This document shows positions 18,584 to 27,418 of a stretch of 64,000 bases of DNA, piece by piece. The notes below the pieces were generated by a model, which worked only from the letters and a program-made list of their open reading frames with translations, had not been told where the DNA came from and did not search any database. Numbering within the stretch: position 1 is the stretch's first letter; every line of letters begins with the position of its first letter. The stretch spans positions 1 through 64,000 of the forward strand of contig NZ_JNNU01000006.1 in the NCBI RefSeq assembly GCF_000732195.1. Reading direction: 5' to 3'. The stretch comes from Neorhizobium vignae (GTDB taxonomy: Bacteria > Pseudomonadota > Alphaproteobacteria > Rhizobiales > Rhizobiaceae). Made by a program: the position numbers and the translations under genes.

Positions 18584-18655
18584 ATATTGATGCACGTTGC
18601 TTGCTCCTCGGTCCCGCTCGATGTCCAGCTGAAGCGCCGCTTACTGTTCCGCCGG

Positions 18656-18675
18656 CATTTGTGAATTGACAAATG
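18656..18675. promoter_or_regulatory. Inverted repeat over the iorA -35 element
   Basis: CATTTGT (18656-18662) and ACAAATG (18669-18675) are perfect arms around a six-base spacer. The TTGACA -35 box (18666-18671) lies inside, so a protein bound here would affect iorA transcription. Confidence 0.45.
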
Positions 18676-18704
18676 GCGGGTACCGAAAATATGCTTTTGC
18701 AAAT
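18666..18704 (+). promoter_or_regulatory. iorA promoter with an operator on the -10
   Basis: -35 TTGACA (18666-18671), 18-base spacer, -10 TATGCT (18690-18695). ATATGC-TTTT-GCAAAT (18689-18704), a near copy of the repeat at 18568, covers the -10. Transcription should begin near 18702, giving a leader of about 40 bases before the AAGGGGA ribosome-binding site. Confidence 0.6.
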
Positions 18705-18743
18705 GATTACCGATTGAAGCCGACAAGGCGAAGGGGAACTGCC

Positions 18744-20900
18744 ATGGCCGAGCGATCTTTTGCGCGCGAAGTTGAGGATCTCAAGCTTGGAGAAGGCGAG
18801 ATTTTTCGTGGGGAAGGCATTCTCGCCATTACCAAGGCGCTGCTGCAATCCGGCGTTTCCTATGTCGGCGGTTACCAGGGCTCACCGATCTCGCATCTGA
18901 TGGACGTACTGGCCGATGCCAAGGACATCATGGAGGATCTCGGGGTTCATTTCGAGACCTCGGCCTCCGAAGCGGCAGCGGCGGCGATGCTGTCTGCCTC
19001 GGTGATGTATCCGGTACGCGGTGCCGTGACATGGAAATCCACGGCCGGCACCAATGTCGCGTCGGACGCGCTCTCCAACCTGTCCTCCGGCGGCGTCAAT
19101 GGCGGCGCGCTGATCATCCTCGGCGAGGATTTCGGCGAAGGTTCTTCGATCATGCAGGAACGCAGCCATGCGTTCGCGATGAAGTCGCAGATGTGGCTTC
19201 TCGACCCGCGTCCCAACCTGTCGGCGATGGTTCAGGCCGTGGAGGATGGCTTCCAGCTTTCGGAAGCCTCCAACACCCCTGTCATGCTGGAAGTGCGCAT
19301 CCGCGCCTGTCACGTGCACGGCCAGTTCGTCGCCAAGGATAACCAGCGGCCAAAGTTCACGCTCCGCGAGGCGCTCGAAAACCCGGTCCGTGACGTCAAC
19401 CGCATCGTCCTGCCGCCGGCGAATTTCGGGCAGGAGAAGGACAAGCTGGAGCGCCGCTGGCCGGCTGCCGTCAACTTCATCAAGGAGAAGAAGCTCAACG
19501 AGTTCTTCGGCCCCGAAGAAGGCGAGATCGGCATCATCACGCTCGGCGGTCTCTATAATGGCGTCATGCGCGGCCTGCAGCAGCTCGGCCTGGCGGATGT
19601 CTACGGCAATTCGTCGGTGCCGATCTACGTGATGAACGTCGCCTATCCGACGATCGACGACGAGGTGGTCGATTTCTGTCTCGGCAAGAAAGCCGTGATC
19701 ATGGTGGAAGAGGGCGCGCCGGAATATGTCGAGCAGACGCTCCATACGCTGATGCGTCGCCGCGATATCCAGACGCGACTGCACGGCAAGGACATCCTGC
19801 CGCTCGGCGGCGAATATACCGCGCCCGTGATGATGAAGGGGCTGAAGACCTTCATCGAGATGTACGACCGCCTGCTGCTGGGCAACCAGCCGCCGGTGCC
19901 GGATCCGAGCGATGTGCTCAACGATCCAAAAGTGAAGGCTCTGGCCGAAGTCGTGCCGGCGCGTCCGGCCGGTTTCTGTACCGGCTGTCCGGAGCGGCCG
20001 ATCTTTGCGGCCATGAAACTGGTCGAAAAGGAACTCGGCGAACACCATGTCTCGGCCGATATCGGCTGCCACCTGTTCTCGATCCTGCCGCCCTTCAACA
20101 TCGGCGGCACGACGATGGGCTACGGTCTTGGTCCCGCTTCTGCTTCCGCCTTCAACGTCGAGGCGGACAAGCGCTCGATCGCCGTCATGGGCGACGGCGG
20201 TTTCTGGCACAACGGCCTTGCGACCTCGGTCGGCAATGCGGTGTTCAACAAGCAGGACGGCGTCATCCTCGTCGTCGACAATTTCTATTCTGCGGCGACC
20301 GGCGGGCAGGACATCCTGTCGTCACGGGCGATCAACCCGAACCGCAAGACCAACAACTCGATCGTCAACGCGGTGAAGGGTATCGGCGCCACCTGGGTGC
20401 GCCAGATCGACCGCACCTACGACGTCGCCAAGATGCGCGATACGCTGAAGGAAGCGCTGACGAGCAAGGAAAAAGGCCCGAAGATCATCGTCGCCTCTTC
20501 AGAATGCATGCTGAACAAGCAGCGCCGCGTGAAGCCGCAGTTCAACCAGGCGGTCAAGGACGGCAAGCGCATGGTGAAGGAGCGTTTCGGGGTGGACGAG
20601 GACGTCTGCACCGGCGATCACGCCTGCATCCGGCTTTCCGGTTGCCCGTCGCTGTCGGTCAAGCACACGGACGATCCCTTGAAGGACGATCCGGTTGCGG
20701 CGATCGACAATAGCTGCGTCGGCTGCGGCAATTGCGGCGAGGTCTCGGAAGCCGCCGTTCTATGTCCTTCGTTCTATCGCGCCGATGTGATCATGAATCC
20801 GACCAGCTGGGACAAGTTCCTCTCGAAATTCCGCGCTTCGGTGATCGGCTGGCTGCAGGCCCGCCGTGCCGCCGGCCGCGTCGTTTTCGCGGAGGCTTGA
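18744..20900 (+). CDS. iorA: Indolepyruvate ferredoxin oxidoreductase alpha subunit
   Basis: 718-residue thiamine-diphosphate-dependent 2-oxoacid oxidoreductase subunit. The pyrimidine-binding part begins near residue 15 with GEGILAITKALLQSGVSYVGGYQGSP. The ThDP-binding domain has GDGGFWHNG and the downstream VVDN. The C-terminal ferredoxin-like segment has cysteines in CTGDHACIRLSGCP and NSCVGCGNCGEVSEAAVLCP. The enzyme would decarboxylate indolepyruvate or another arylpyruvate to an aryl-acetyl-CoA. The ATG at 18744 has AAGGGGA upstream and matches the family N-terminus. It is divergent from the 2-aminobenzoyl-CoA-type operon, which ties arylpyruvate metabolism to that pathway. Phenylpyruvate or other 2-oxoacids are alternative substrates. 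Confidence 0.92.
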   Translation: MAERSFAREVEDLKLGEGEIFRGEGILAITKALLQSGVSYVGGYQGSPISHLMDVLADAKDIMEDLGVHFETSASEAAAAAMLSASVMYPVRGAVTWKSTAGTNVASDALSNLSSGGVNGGALIILGEDFGEGSSIMQERSHAFAMKSQMWLLDPRPNLSAMVQAVEDGFQLSEASNTPVMLEVRIRACHVHGQFVAKDNQRPKFTLREALENPVRDVNRIVLPPANFGQEKDKLERRWPAAVNFIKEKKLNEFFGPEEGEIGIITLGGLYNGVMRGLQQLGLADVYGNSSVPIYVMNVAYPTIDDEVVDFCLGKKAVIMVEEGAPEYVEQTLHTLMRRRDIQTRLHGKDILPLGGEYTAPVMMKGLKTFIEMYDRLLLGNQPPVPDPSDVLNDPKVKALAEVVPARPAGFCTGCPERPIFAAMKLVEKELGEHHVSADIGCHLFSILPPFNIGGTTMGYGLGPASASAFNVEADKRSIAVMGDGGFWHNGLATSVGNAVFNKQDGVILVVDNFYSAATGGQDILSSRAINPNRKTNNSIVNAVKGIGATWVRQIDRTYDVAKMRDTLKEALTSKEKGPKIIVASSECMLNKQRRVKPQFNQAVKDGKRMVKERFGVDEDVCTGDHACIRLSGCPSLSVKHTDDPLKDDPVAAIDNSCVGCGNCGEVSEAAVLCPSFYRADVIMNPTSWDKFLSKFRASVIGWLQARRAAGRVVFAEA

Positions 20901-20903
20901 TCG

Positions 20904-22451
20904 ATGAACGAGACCGTGAACCTCAAGACGCTCTATGCTTCCGACAAGCCGCTGACGCTGGCGATCATGGCCATGGGCGGCCAGGGAGGCGGCGTTCTGG
21001 CCGACTGGATCGTCGGCCTTGCCGAAGAGCAGGGCTGGATGGCGCAGTCAACCTCGGTGCCGGGCGTTGCCCAGCGCACCGGGGCTACGATCTATTATAT
21101 CGAGATGCTGCCGGCCCGCGACGGCGTGTCGCCGATCTTCTCGCTGATGCCGACGCCGGGCGATGTGGATGTCGTGCTTGCCGCCGAGTTGATGGAAGCA
21201 GGCCGCTCCGTGCTGCGCGGCCTGGTGACGCCGGACAAGACCACGCTGATCGCCTCGACGCACCGTTCCTTCGCGGTCGGCGAAAAGGAAAAGCCGGGCG
21301 ACGGTATCGGCGATCCGACCGTGGTGATCGGCGCAACCGATTTCGCCGCCAGGCGCATCATCGCCTTCGACATGGATACGCTGGCGACCAAAAACGGCAG
21401 CGTGATTTCCGCCTCGATGTTCGGCGCTCTTGCGGCGGCCGATGTGCTGCCTTTCCCGAAGGAAGCTTTCGAGGCGACCATTCGCGGCGGCGGCAAGGGT
21501 GTCGAGCCGAGCCTGCGTGCCTTCAATGCCGCCTATGAGCGTACCAAGGCTAAGCCGCGGGACGAAGTCACCGCCTCGGCGCCGAAGCGTTTCGACGTCA
21601 TGCCGGAAACCGCCGGCCATCCCGACCTCGATCGGCTGGTGCATCGTATGCGCGCCGAATTCCCCGAGGTCGCCTGGCCGCTGCTGTTTGCTGGCGTTAA
21701 GAAACTCACGGACTTCCAGGATCCGGCCTATGCCGGCGAATATCTCGATCGGGTCGGCAAACTTCATGTGCTCGACCGCGCCAATGGGGGCGAGGATCGC
21801 GACTATGCCTTCACCGTCCAGTCCGCGAAATACGTCGCCATCGCCATGGCTTACGACGACGTGATCCGCGTCGCGGATCTCAAGACTCGCGGCACCCGGT
21901 TCGACCGCGTCGCCAAGGAAGTCGGCGTGAAGCACGATCAGATCCTCTACATGACCGAATACATGCATCCGCGCATGGAAGAGGTGGTTGGGACCATGCC
22001 TAAGCGGCTCGGTCTCTGGGTCGAAAACCGACCGAAGGTTTTCGCCTGGCTCGACCGCCGCATCAACAAGGGCCGCCGGGTGCAGACCGGCACGCTGTTC
22101 TGGTTCCTGACGCTCTACACACTGGCCGCCTTGCGCCGCATCCGCCGCGGCACGCTGCGTCACGCACGCGAAACCGAGCATCGCGAAGCCTGGCTCGGCG
22201 TGGCGACCTCGCTGCTCCCGCGGAATTATGATCTCGCAGTGGAAGTGATCAACAATCGCCGGCTGGTGAAGGGTTATTCCGATACCCATGCACGCGGGCT
22301 CTCGAAGTTCGACCGGGTGATGTCGGCGCTGACGAGCCTCACAGATCGGGAAGACGGCGCGGCCTGGATGAAACGCCTGCGTCAGGCGGCACTCCTGGAC
22401 GAAAACGGAATTGCGCTGGACGGGGCGCTGAAGACCGTGTCCACGCTTTGA
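20904..22451 (+). CDS. iorB: Indolepyruvate oxidoreductase beta subunit with C-terminal extension
   Basis: 515-residue partner of IorA. The N-terminal third (about 1-210) is the gamma-type domain of pyruvate ferredoxin oxidoreductases (MAMGGQGGGVLADWIVG, SVPGVAQRTGATIYYIE). The remaining 300 residues are the long extension (DUF6537-like) seen in fused bacterial IorB proteins and absent from archaeal IorB, which is about 200 residues. It lies three bases after iorA. It probably binds CoA or organises the complex; the role of the extension is not known. Confidence 0.9.
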   Translation: MNETVNLKTLYASDKPLTLAIMAMGGQGGGVLADWIVGLAEEQGWMAQSTSVPGVAQRTGATIYYIEMLPARDGVSPIFSLMPTPGDVDVVLAAELMEAGRSVLRGLVTPDKTTLIASTHRSFAVGEKEKPGDGIGDPTVVIGATDFAARRIIAFDMDTLATKNGSVISASMFGALAAADVLPFPKEAFEATIRGGGKGVEPSLRAFNAAYERTKAKPRDEVTASAPKRFDVMPETAGHPDLDRLVHRMRAEFPEVAWPLLFAGVKKLTDFQDPAYAGEYLDRVGKLHVLDRANGGEDRDYAFTVQSAKYVAIAMAYDDVIRVADLKTRGTRFDRVAKEVGVKHDQILYMTEYMHPRMEEVVGTMPKRLGLWVENRPKVFAWLDRRINKGRRVQTGTLFWFLTLYTLAALRRIRRGTLRHARETEHREAWLGVATSLLPRNYDLAVEVINNRRLVKGYSDTHARGLSKFDRVMSALTSLTDREDGAAWMKRLRQAALLDENGIALDGALKTVSTL

Positions 22452-22924
22452 ACAGGCTTGGAATGGACATCGGCCGAGCGCGGTCTCGCGGCGGCGCGTC
22501 ATCTGGCTCCGGACAGCGGTCGTCTGCGCCTGTGTCTACCCTCTGCTTGCGGACGCAAGCGCCGTATTGAGGAGTGCGGCAGCGCAAATCTTGTCAAACA
22601 TGTCCCCGATCCCCACGCAGCAACATCGCCGCCAGCGTCGACATCCCCACCCCTGCCGGATGACCCCTGGATGCCTTGGATCCTTAATCTGCGTTAAGAA
22701 CTCTCGTTTTTCAATCGAAAGTTATATATTTGCTTTCAAAATGCACCCACCGGGTGCATTGCTCTGGATCTGTCCCGTTTGTCGGGATCCCTTGGGCGCA
22801 CGAGTGCGCTCGAGGCGGCTGTGGGTTTTAAGCATACAGACACATTATAGCCGCGATCCCGTTGCTTTTGCTGCGTATCTGACCAAACTCTAGATGCGTA
22901 ATTTTTCCAGCACCGGCAGCCCAC
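22452..22924. other. Intergenic region before lpiA
   Basis: About 470 bases without a supported gene. It has one strong stem, AATGCACCC (22739-22747) and GGGTGCATT (22751-22759) with a three-base loop and no T-run, preceded by an AT-rich stretch (22705-22735) that could contain the lpiA promoter. The small frames here lack family features. Confidence 0.45.
22739..22759. repeat. Perfect inverted repeat upstream of lpiA
   Basis: Nine-base arms AATGCACCC and GGGTGCATT around ACC. It lies 166 bases before the lpiA ATG, directly after an AT-rich promoter-like stretch. It could be an operator or a leader hairpin. The lack of following T residues argues against a terminator. Confidence 0.5.
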
Positions 22925-25507
22925 ATGGAATCCACGGTTCGTCAGCCAAGTCGCTTTCGAGACATCCTTGAGACGTACCGTCCCTACCTCATCGCCTTGG
23001 CGGCGCTGGCGGTTTTCGCCTTCACCACATTTGCCATCTACAACCTCACCAACGAGGTCAGCTACGACGACGTCATCGAGGCGCTCGGCAATACGCGTTG
23101 GTCTTCGATCGGGCTTGCGGTTTTCTTCACGGCACTGAGTTTCGCGGCACTGGTCGGATACGACATCAACGCGATCACCTATATCGGCAGGACGCTGCCT
23201 TTCGTGCCTGTCGCGATAACAGCCTTCAGCGCCTATGCGGTCGGCAACACGGCCGGTTTCGGAGCCCTCAGCGGCGGGGCGATCCGGTTCCGTGCTTATT
23301 CGCGCCTGGGGCTTTCGCCCGACGACATCGGCCGCGTCATCGCATTTGTAACCCTCGCCTTCGGGATCGGGCTTCTGGCGGTCACGGCGCTCGCATCGCT
23401 GGTCACGGCACCGAGGATAGGAGCAATCCTCGACATCGACGGCGCCTGGGTTCGCGCCGGCGCAATCGCGATCATCCTCGTGCTCATCGCTCTTCTGGTC
23501 CTCGGGCGAGACGGACGGACGGTATCCGTCGGACGATTGAGCATCCGCCTGCCGGATAGCCGTACGTCCTCGCAGCAATTCCTTATCACGGCGCTTGATG
23601 TCGCCGCCTCCGCCTCGGTCCTCTACGTGCTTCTGCCGCAGACGGAAATCGGCTGGCCGTCCTTCCTGGCGATCTATGCGACCGCCGTCGGCCTGGGTGT
23701 CCTTAGCCATGTGCCGGCCGGTCTCGGCGTCTTCGAGACGGTGATCGTCGCGGCGCTCGGCAATACGGTCAGCCTCGATGAAGTGCTCGGCAGCCTCGTC
23801 CTGTACCGCGTCATCTATCATGTCCTGCCGCTGCTCATCGCGACACTGGTGGTGATCGGCGTCGAAATTCGCCAACTTGCCCATCACCCAATCGCATCGA
23901 CGCTTCGGAAGCTTGAGTTCCGACTGGCGCCGCCGCTCCTGGCCACCTTTTCCATGATCGCCGGCGCAATGCTGATCTTCTCGAGCGTGACGCCGACGCC
24001 GGATTCCGACATCAATTTTCTTGGCAACTACCTGCCGCTGCCGGTGTTCGAGGGCGCGCATTTCCTTTCCAGCATCCTCGGCCTCCTGCTCTTCGTCGCG
24101 GCGCGCGGCATCGGCCAACGGCTGGACGGGGCGTGGTGGACCGCCATGGTCTGCACCTCTTTGGCGCTGGTTTTGGCCTTCATGCGCGCGCTCGCGCTTT
24201 TCGAGGCGACGTTCCTGATCATCCTGCTGGTCAGCCTGTTCCTCAGCGCCAAGCAGTTCAAGCGCCGGGCGTCGCTGTTCGGTCAGGTGCTGACGCCGAG
24301 CTGGATCGCCGCCATGTTCATCGTCGTGGCCGCGGCGATCACGGTGCTGCTCTTCGTCTATCGCGAAGTGGACTACAGCCGCGAACTCTGGTGGCAGTTC
24401 GAGTTTTCCGAGGAAGCGCCGCGCGGACTGCGCGCGGTCCTTGGCCTTGCGATTTTTGCGGCGACGATCTCGGTGTTCAGCCTGTTGCGGCCGGCGGCCC
24501 GACGTTCGGCACTATCCACGGCGGACGATCTCGAGCGGGCGATCCAGCTCGTCATGGCCCAGGACAATGCCGACGCCAACCTCGTCCGGATGGGCGACAA
24601 GCGGCTGATGTTCTCCGAGAGCGGCAATGCCTTCATCATGTACGGCATCCAGGGCCGCTCCTGGATCGCGCTTTTCGATCCGGTCGGGCCGCAGGAGGAG
24701 ACAGCGGATCTCGTCTGGCGTTTCGTCGAGGAAGCCCGTGCTCGAGGCGGCCGCGCCGTGCTCTATCAGATTTCGCCCAGCCTCCTTTCGCATTGCGCCG
24801 ATGCAGGGCTTCGGGCCTTCAAGCTTGGCGAACTGGCGATCGTCGACCTGTCCAGCTTCGACCTCAAGGGCGGCCGGCTGGCCGGGCTTCGCCAGGCCGT
24901 CAACAAAGGTGCGCGCGAGGGGCTGGAGTTTTCGGTCATCGCGCAGCCGGATGTGATGACACATATCGAAGAACTCCGGCGCGTTTCGGATGCCTGGCTC
25001 GAAGATCACAACACGCGCGAGAAAACCTTTTCGCTCGGCGCCTTCCGGGATGACTATGTCAGTGCCCAGCCGGTCGCGGTCCTCAAGAAAGAGGGCCGCA
25101 TCGTCGCCTTCGCGACGCTGTCGCTTACCGACACGAAACACGAAGGCACCGTCGATCTGATGCGCTTCGTGCCGGATGCGCCGAAAGGGTCCATGGATTT
25201 CCTGTTCGTGAAGATTATGGAATATCTCCGCGATGCCGGTTATGGACATTTCAATCTCGGCATGGCGCCGCTCTCCGGCATGTCCACACGCGAGGCGGCA
25301 CTCGCCTGGGACAGGATCGGCAGCGTTGTGTTCGAGCACGGTGAACGGTTCTACAATTTCAAAGGGTTGAAGGCTTTCAAGTCGAAGTTTCATCCCGCCT
25401 GGGAGCCCCGTTATCTGGCTGTGGCAGGGGGCGTCAGCCCCGCCATCGTGATGATGGACGCAACGCTCCTGATCGGCGGCGGCTTGAGGGGAGTGGTTGG
25501 TAAATGA
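22925..25507 (+). CDS. lpiA: Lysyl-phosphatidylglycerol synthase/flippase (MprF/LpiA)
   Basis: 860-residue bifunctional membrane enzyme. The first 500 or so residues contain many membrane helices of the flippase part (for example LIALAALAVFAFTTFAIY and the GNTAGFGALSGGAIRFRAYSRLG segment). The cytosolic C-terminal domain (about 530-850) is the aminoacyl-phosphatidylglycerol synthase (DUF2156), with MRFVPDAPKGSMDFLFVKIM and NLGMAPLSGM. It transfers lysine from Lys-tRNA to phosphatidylglycerol and flips the product, giving resistance to acid and cationic peptides. Its ATGA overlap with atvA is the arrangement known from Rhizobium tropici (lpiA-atvA). It looks functionally unrelated to the catabolic neighbours. 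Confidence 0.95.
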   Translation: MESTVRQPSRFRDILETYRPYLIALAALAVFAFTTFAIYNLTNEVSYDDVIEALGNTRWSSIGLAVFFTALSFAALVGYDINAITYIGRTLPFVPVAITAFSAYAVGNTAGFGALSGGAIRFRAYSRLGLSPDDIGRVIAFVTLAFGIGLLAVTALASLVTAPRIGAILDIDGAWVRAGAIAIILVLIALLVLGRDGRTVSVGRLSIRLPDSRTSSQQFLITALDVAASASVLYVLLPQTEIGWPSFLAIYATAVGLGVLSHVPAGLGVFETVIVAALGNTVSLDEVLGSLVLYRVIYHVLPLLIATLVVIGVEIRQLAHHPIASTLRKLEFRLAPPLLATFSMIAGAMLIFSSVTPTPDSDINFLGNYLPLPVFEGAHFLSSILGLLLFVAARGIGQRLDGAWWTAMVCTSLALVLAFMRALALFEATFLIILLVSLFLSAKQFKRRASLFGQVLTPSWIAAMFIVVAAAITVLLFVYREVDYSRELWWQFEFSEEAPRGLRAVLGLAIFAATISVFSLLRPAARRSALSTADDLERAIQLVMAQDNADANLVRMGDKRLMFSESGNAFIMYGIQGRSWIALFDPVGPQEETADLVWRFVEEARARGGRAVLYQISPSLLSHCADAGLRAFKLGELAIVDLSSFDLKGGRLAGLRQAVNKGAREGLEFSVIAQPDVMTHIEELRRVSDAWLEDHNTREKTFSLGAFRDDYVSAQPVAVLKKEGRIVAFATLSLTDTKHEGTVDLMRFVPDAPKGSMDFLFVKIMEYLRDAGYGHFNLGMAPLSGMSTREAALAWDRIGSVVFEHGERFYNFKGLKAFKSKFHPAWEPRYLAVAGGVSPAIVMMDATLLIGGGLRGVVGK

Positions 25508-26874
25508 TGTATCTGCGTTTTCTTGTTATCGTGTGTGCGGCGCTGCTGTCCGGTGTCCCGATGGCGGCTGCCCAGGATCAGCAGGATTATCATACGGGCC
25601 TTATCCCGCAGCCGCGAATCCTCGTGCCGAACAATGGCGGCGAACTCGAAGGCATCGTCTTCCTGATTTCAGGCGGGCAGGGCTGGGGGGCTCGGGAGGA
25701 CACGGAGGCGCAGAAGCTGCTCGCTGCCGGTTCAGCCGTGGTCGGCATCGATTTCCCCTCCTATATCAAGTCGCTCGGCGCCGATGACGGCGAATGCATC
25801 TATATGGTTTCCGATATCGAGGACGTCTCCCAGCAGGTGCAGCGACGGATCGGCAATCCGCAATACCGCCACCCGATCGTCGCCGGCATCGGGGAAGGCG
25901 GCGCGTTGGCGCTGGCTATGATCTCCCAGAGCCCGAACGCGACGATCGAGGAGGCGATTGCCGTCGATCCGCTGGCCGGCATCCCGCTCGCCAAGGAGCT
26001 CTGCACGCCGGCATCCAAGCAGAAGGTCGGCGATCGCACGGTCTATGGCTTTGACGACGGCGCGGTACCGGCGGCGGTGACGATCGTTTCCACGCCTTCG
26101 GCCGATGCGGCCGGCAAGGCCCATGGACAGCGCCTGAAACAGGATCATCCGGAGGTCGAGCTGATCAATTCCGGTGAGGCGCCGGATGTGGCGCTGTCAC
26201 AAGTGCTTGCAACCCGTATCGCGGCTGCCGGCCGGACCAACCAGCCGCTCGACCTGCCGCTCAACGTGCTCCAAGCCAAGCCGGCGATGAACACGATGGC
26301 GGTGATCTTCTCCGGCGATGGCGGGTGGCGCGACCTCGACAGCGAAGTGGGAGGTTATCTGCAATCCCAGGGCATCCCGACGATAGGACTGGATTCGCTG
26401 CGGTATTTCTGGTCCGAACGCAGCCCCCAAGCGACGGCGGACGACCTGGCGAAGATCATCGAATATTATCGCCGGCAATGGGGCGTCCAGAACGTGCTGC
26501 TGGTCGGTTATTCGTTCGGCGCCGATGTGCTGCCGGCCACCTACAACCTCCTGCCGGTCGAGGACCGGGCTCGCGTCAAGCAGATCACGCTGCTCGGCCT
26601 GTCCCATGAAGTGGACTACGAGATTTCCGTGACCGGCTGGCTTGGCGTCGCAGGCGACGGCAAGGGCGGCGATCCGATGACCGATATAGTCAAGATCGAT
26701 CCGAAGCTCATTCAATGCGTCTACGGCACCGATGAGGACGACGACCCCTGCCCGACCCTGAAGGACAAGGGTGTCGAAGTCGTGCCGATCGAGGGTGGGC
26801 ATCATTTCGACGAGAACTACCAGGCGCTGGGCAAGCGCATCCGCGACAGCCTTCAGACACGGCTGACGAAATAG
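25504..26874 (+). CDS. atvA: AcvB/AtvA virulence and acid-tolerance protein, lysyl-PG hydrolase
   Basis: 456-residue periplasmic protein with a signal peptide (LVIVCAALLSGVPMAAAQ). Two tandem alpha/beta-hydrolase-like halves of the VirJ type are visible. The first has a degenerate elbow (AGIGEGGALAL). The second has an intact nucleophile elbow (LVGYSFGADVLP), with likely acid and histidine in GTDEDD and EGGHHFDEN. Agrobacterium AcvB hydrolyses lysyl-phosphatidylglycerol made by LpiA, consistent with the operon overlap. It converges on the MarR gene, with five bases between the two stops. Confidence 0.94.
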   Translation: MMYLRFLVIVCAALLSGVPMAAAQDQQDYHTGLIPQPRILVPNNGGELEGIVFLISGGQGWGAREDTEAQKLLAAGSAVVGIDFPSYIKSLGADDGECIYMVSDIEDVSQQVQRRIGNPQYRHPIVAGIGEGGALALAMISQSPNATIEEAIAVDPLAGIPLAKELCTPASKQKVGDRTVYGFDDGAVPAAVTIVSTPSADAAGKAHGQRLKQDHPEVELINSGEAPDVALSQVLATRIAAAGRTNQPLDLPLNVLQAKPAMNTMAVIFSGDGGWRDLDSEVGGYLQSQGIPTIGLDSLRYFWSERSPQATADDLAKIIEYYRRQWGVQNVLLVGYSFGADVLPATYNLLPVEDRARVKQITLLGLSHEVDYEISVTGWLGVAGDGKGGDPMTDIVKIDPKLIQCVYGTDEDDDPCPTLKDKGVEVVPIEGGHHFDENYQALGKRIRDSLQTRLTK

Positions 26875-26879
26875 ACCGA

Positions 26880-27398
26880 TCAGATCTCGTGCTTGCGGAT
26901 GTTGAGGAGGATCTTGTGTAGCGTGCCCGTGAAGGCGCGGTATTCCTCCTCGTCGATGCCGTCGAACATCTGCAGCAGTGAATCGTACATGGTCGGCCAG
27001 AAGCGCCCAAAGGCGGCGCGGCCTTCCTCTGTGATCGTCACATCGCGAATGCGCATGTCCTCGGCGCGCGGCGTGCGGCGGATGTAACCCTGGTCCTCGA
27101 GGGAATCGAGGGTGCGGCTCATGGTCGACTGTTCGATGACCGCGAACACGGAAAGCTCGTTGATGGTGAGCGAAGCAGAGACGCTAAGGACCGCGAGTGT
27201 GCGCATCTTGGCGGTCGACAGGTCGTATTCGCGCAGCTCCTCCGCCATGTTGGAGTTCCAGCGCGAGATGATGCGGTTCATCAGGTAGGGTGCGAAGTGA
27301 TTGAGGCCGATCTCGCCCATGGTCGGGCGATTTTCCTGATCACCCCCCTGATGCCAGCGCAGCACCACGCCTGAAAACCGTTCTGCCATGAAATCCAT
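26880..27398 (-). CDS. MarR family transcriptional regulator (first of two)
   Basis: 172-residue winged-helix regulator. The DNA-binding region is LTINELSVFAVIEQSTMSRTLDSLEDQGYIRR, followed by the MarR wing segment DMRIRDVTITEEGRAAF. Flanking helices would form the dimer. The ATG at 27398 has AGGAG upstream; the codon at 27422 is a TTG. It is last in an operon with the FAD oxidoreductase and cyclase-family gene, so probably responds to their substrate. It is a candidate for either repeat class seen in the window, perhaps ATATGC-N4-GCATAT, because a degenerate copy (29957) lies upstream of this operon. Confidence 0.92.
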   Translation of the reverse strand: MDFMAERFSGVVLRWHQGGDQENRPTMGEIGLNHFAPYLMNRIISRWNSNMAEELREYDLSTAKMRTLAVLSVSASLTINELSVFAVIEQSTMSRTLDSLEDQGYIRRTPRAEDMRIRDVTITEEGRAAFGRFWPTMYDSLLQMFDGIDEEEYRAFTGTLHKILLNIRKHEI

Positions 27399-27418
27399 GT
27401 CTCCTAAGCCGCCTCGCT

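Larger units (their letters stand above)
18447..18743. other. Divergent promoter region between the monooxygenase/reductase operon and iorAB
   Basis: Control region of about 300 bases with no gene. It carries one promoter in each direction and four inverted repeats: site B (18480-18493), ATATGC-ATTA-GCATAT (18568-18583), CATTTGT-N6-ACAAATG (18656-18675) and ATATGC-TTTT-GCAAAT (18689-18704). The two operons therefore seem separately controlled from a shared region. Confidence 0.7.

Noticed and set aside
22567..22893. 108-codon frame between iorB and lpiA
   Set aside because: It covers the strong stem and the AT-rich promoter-like region, has no ribosome-binding site, and its composition does not resemble neighbouring genes.
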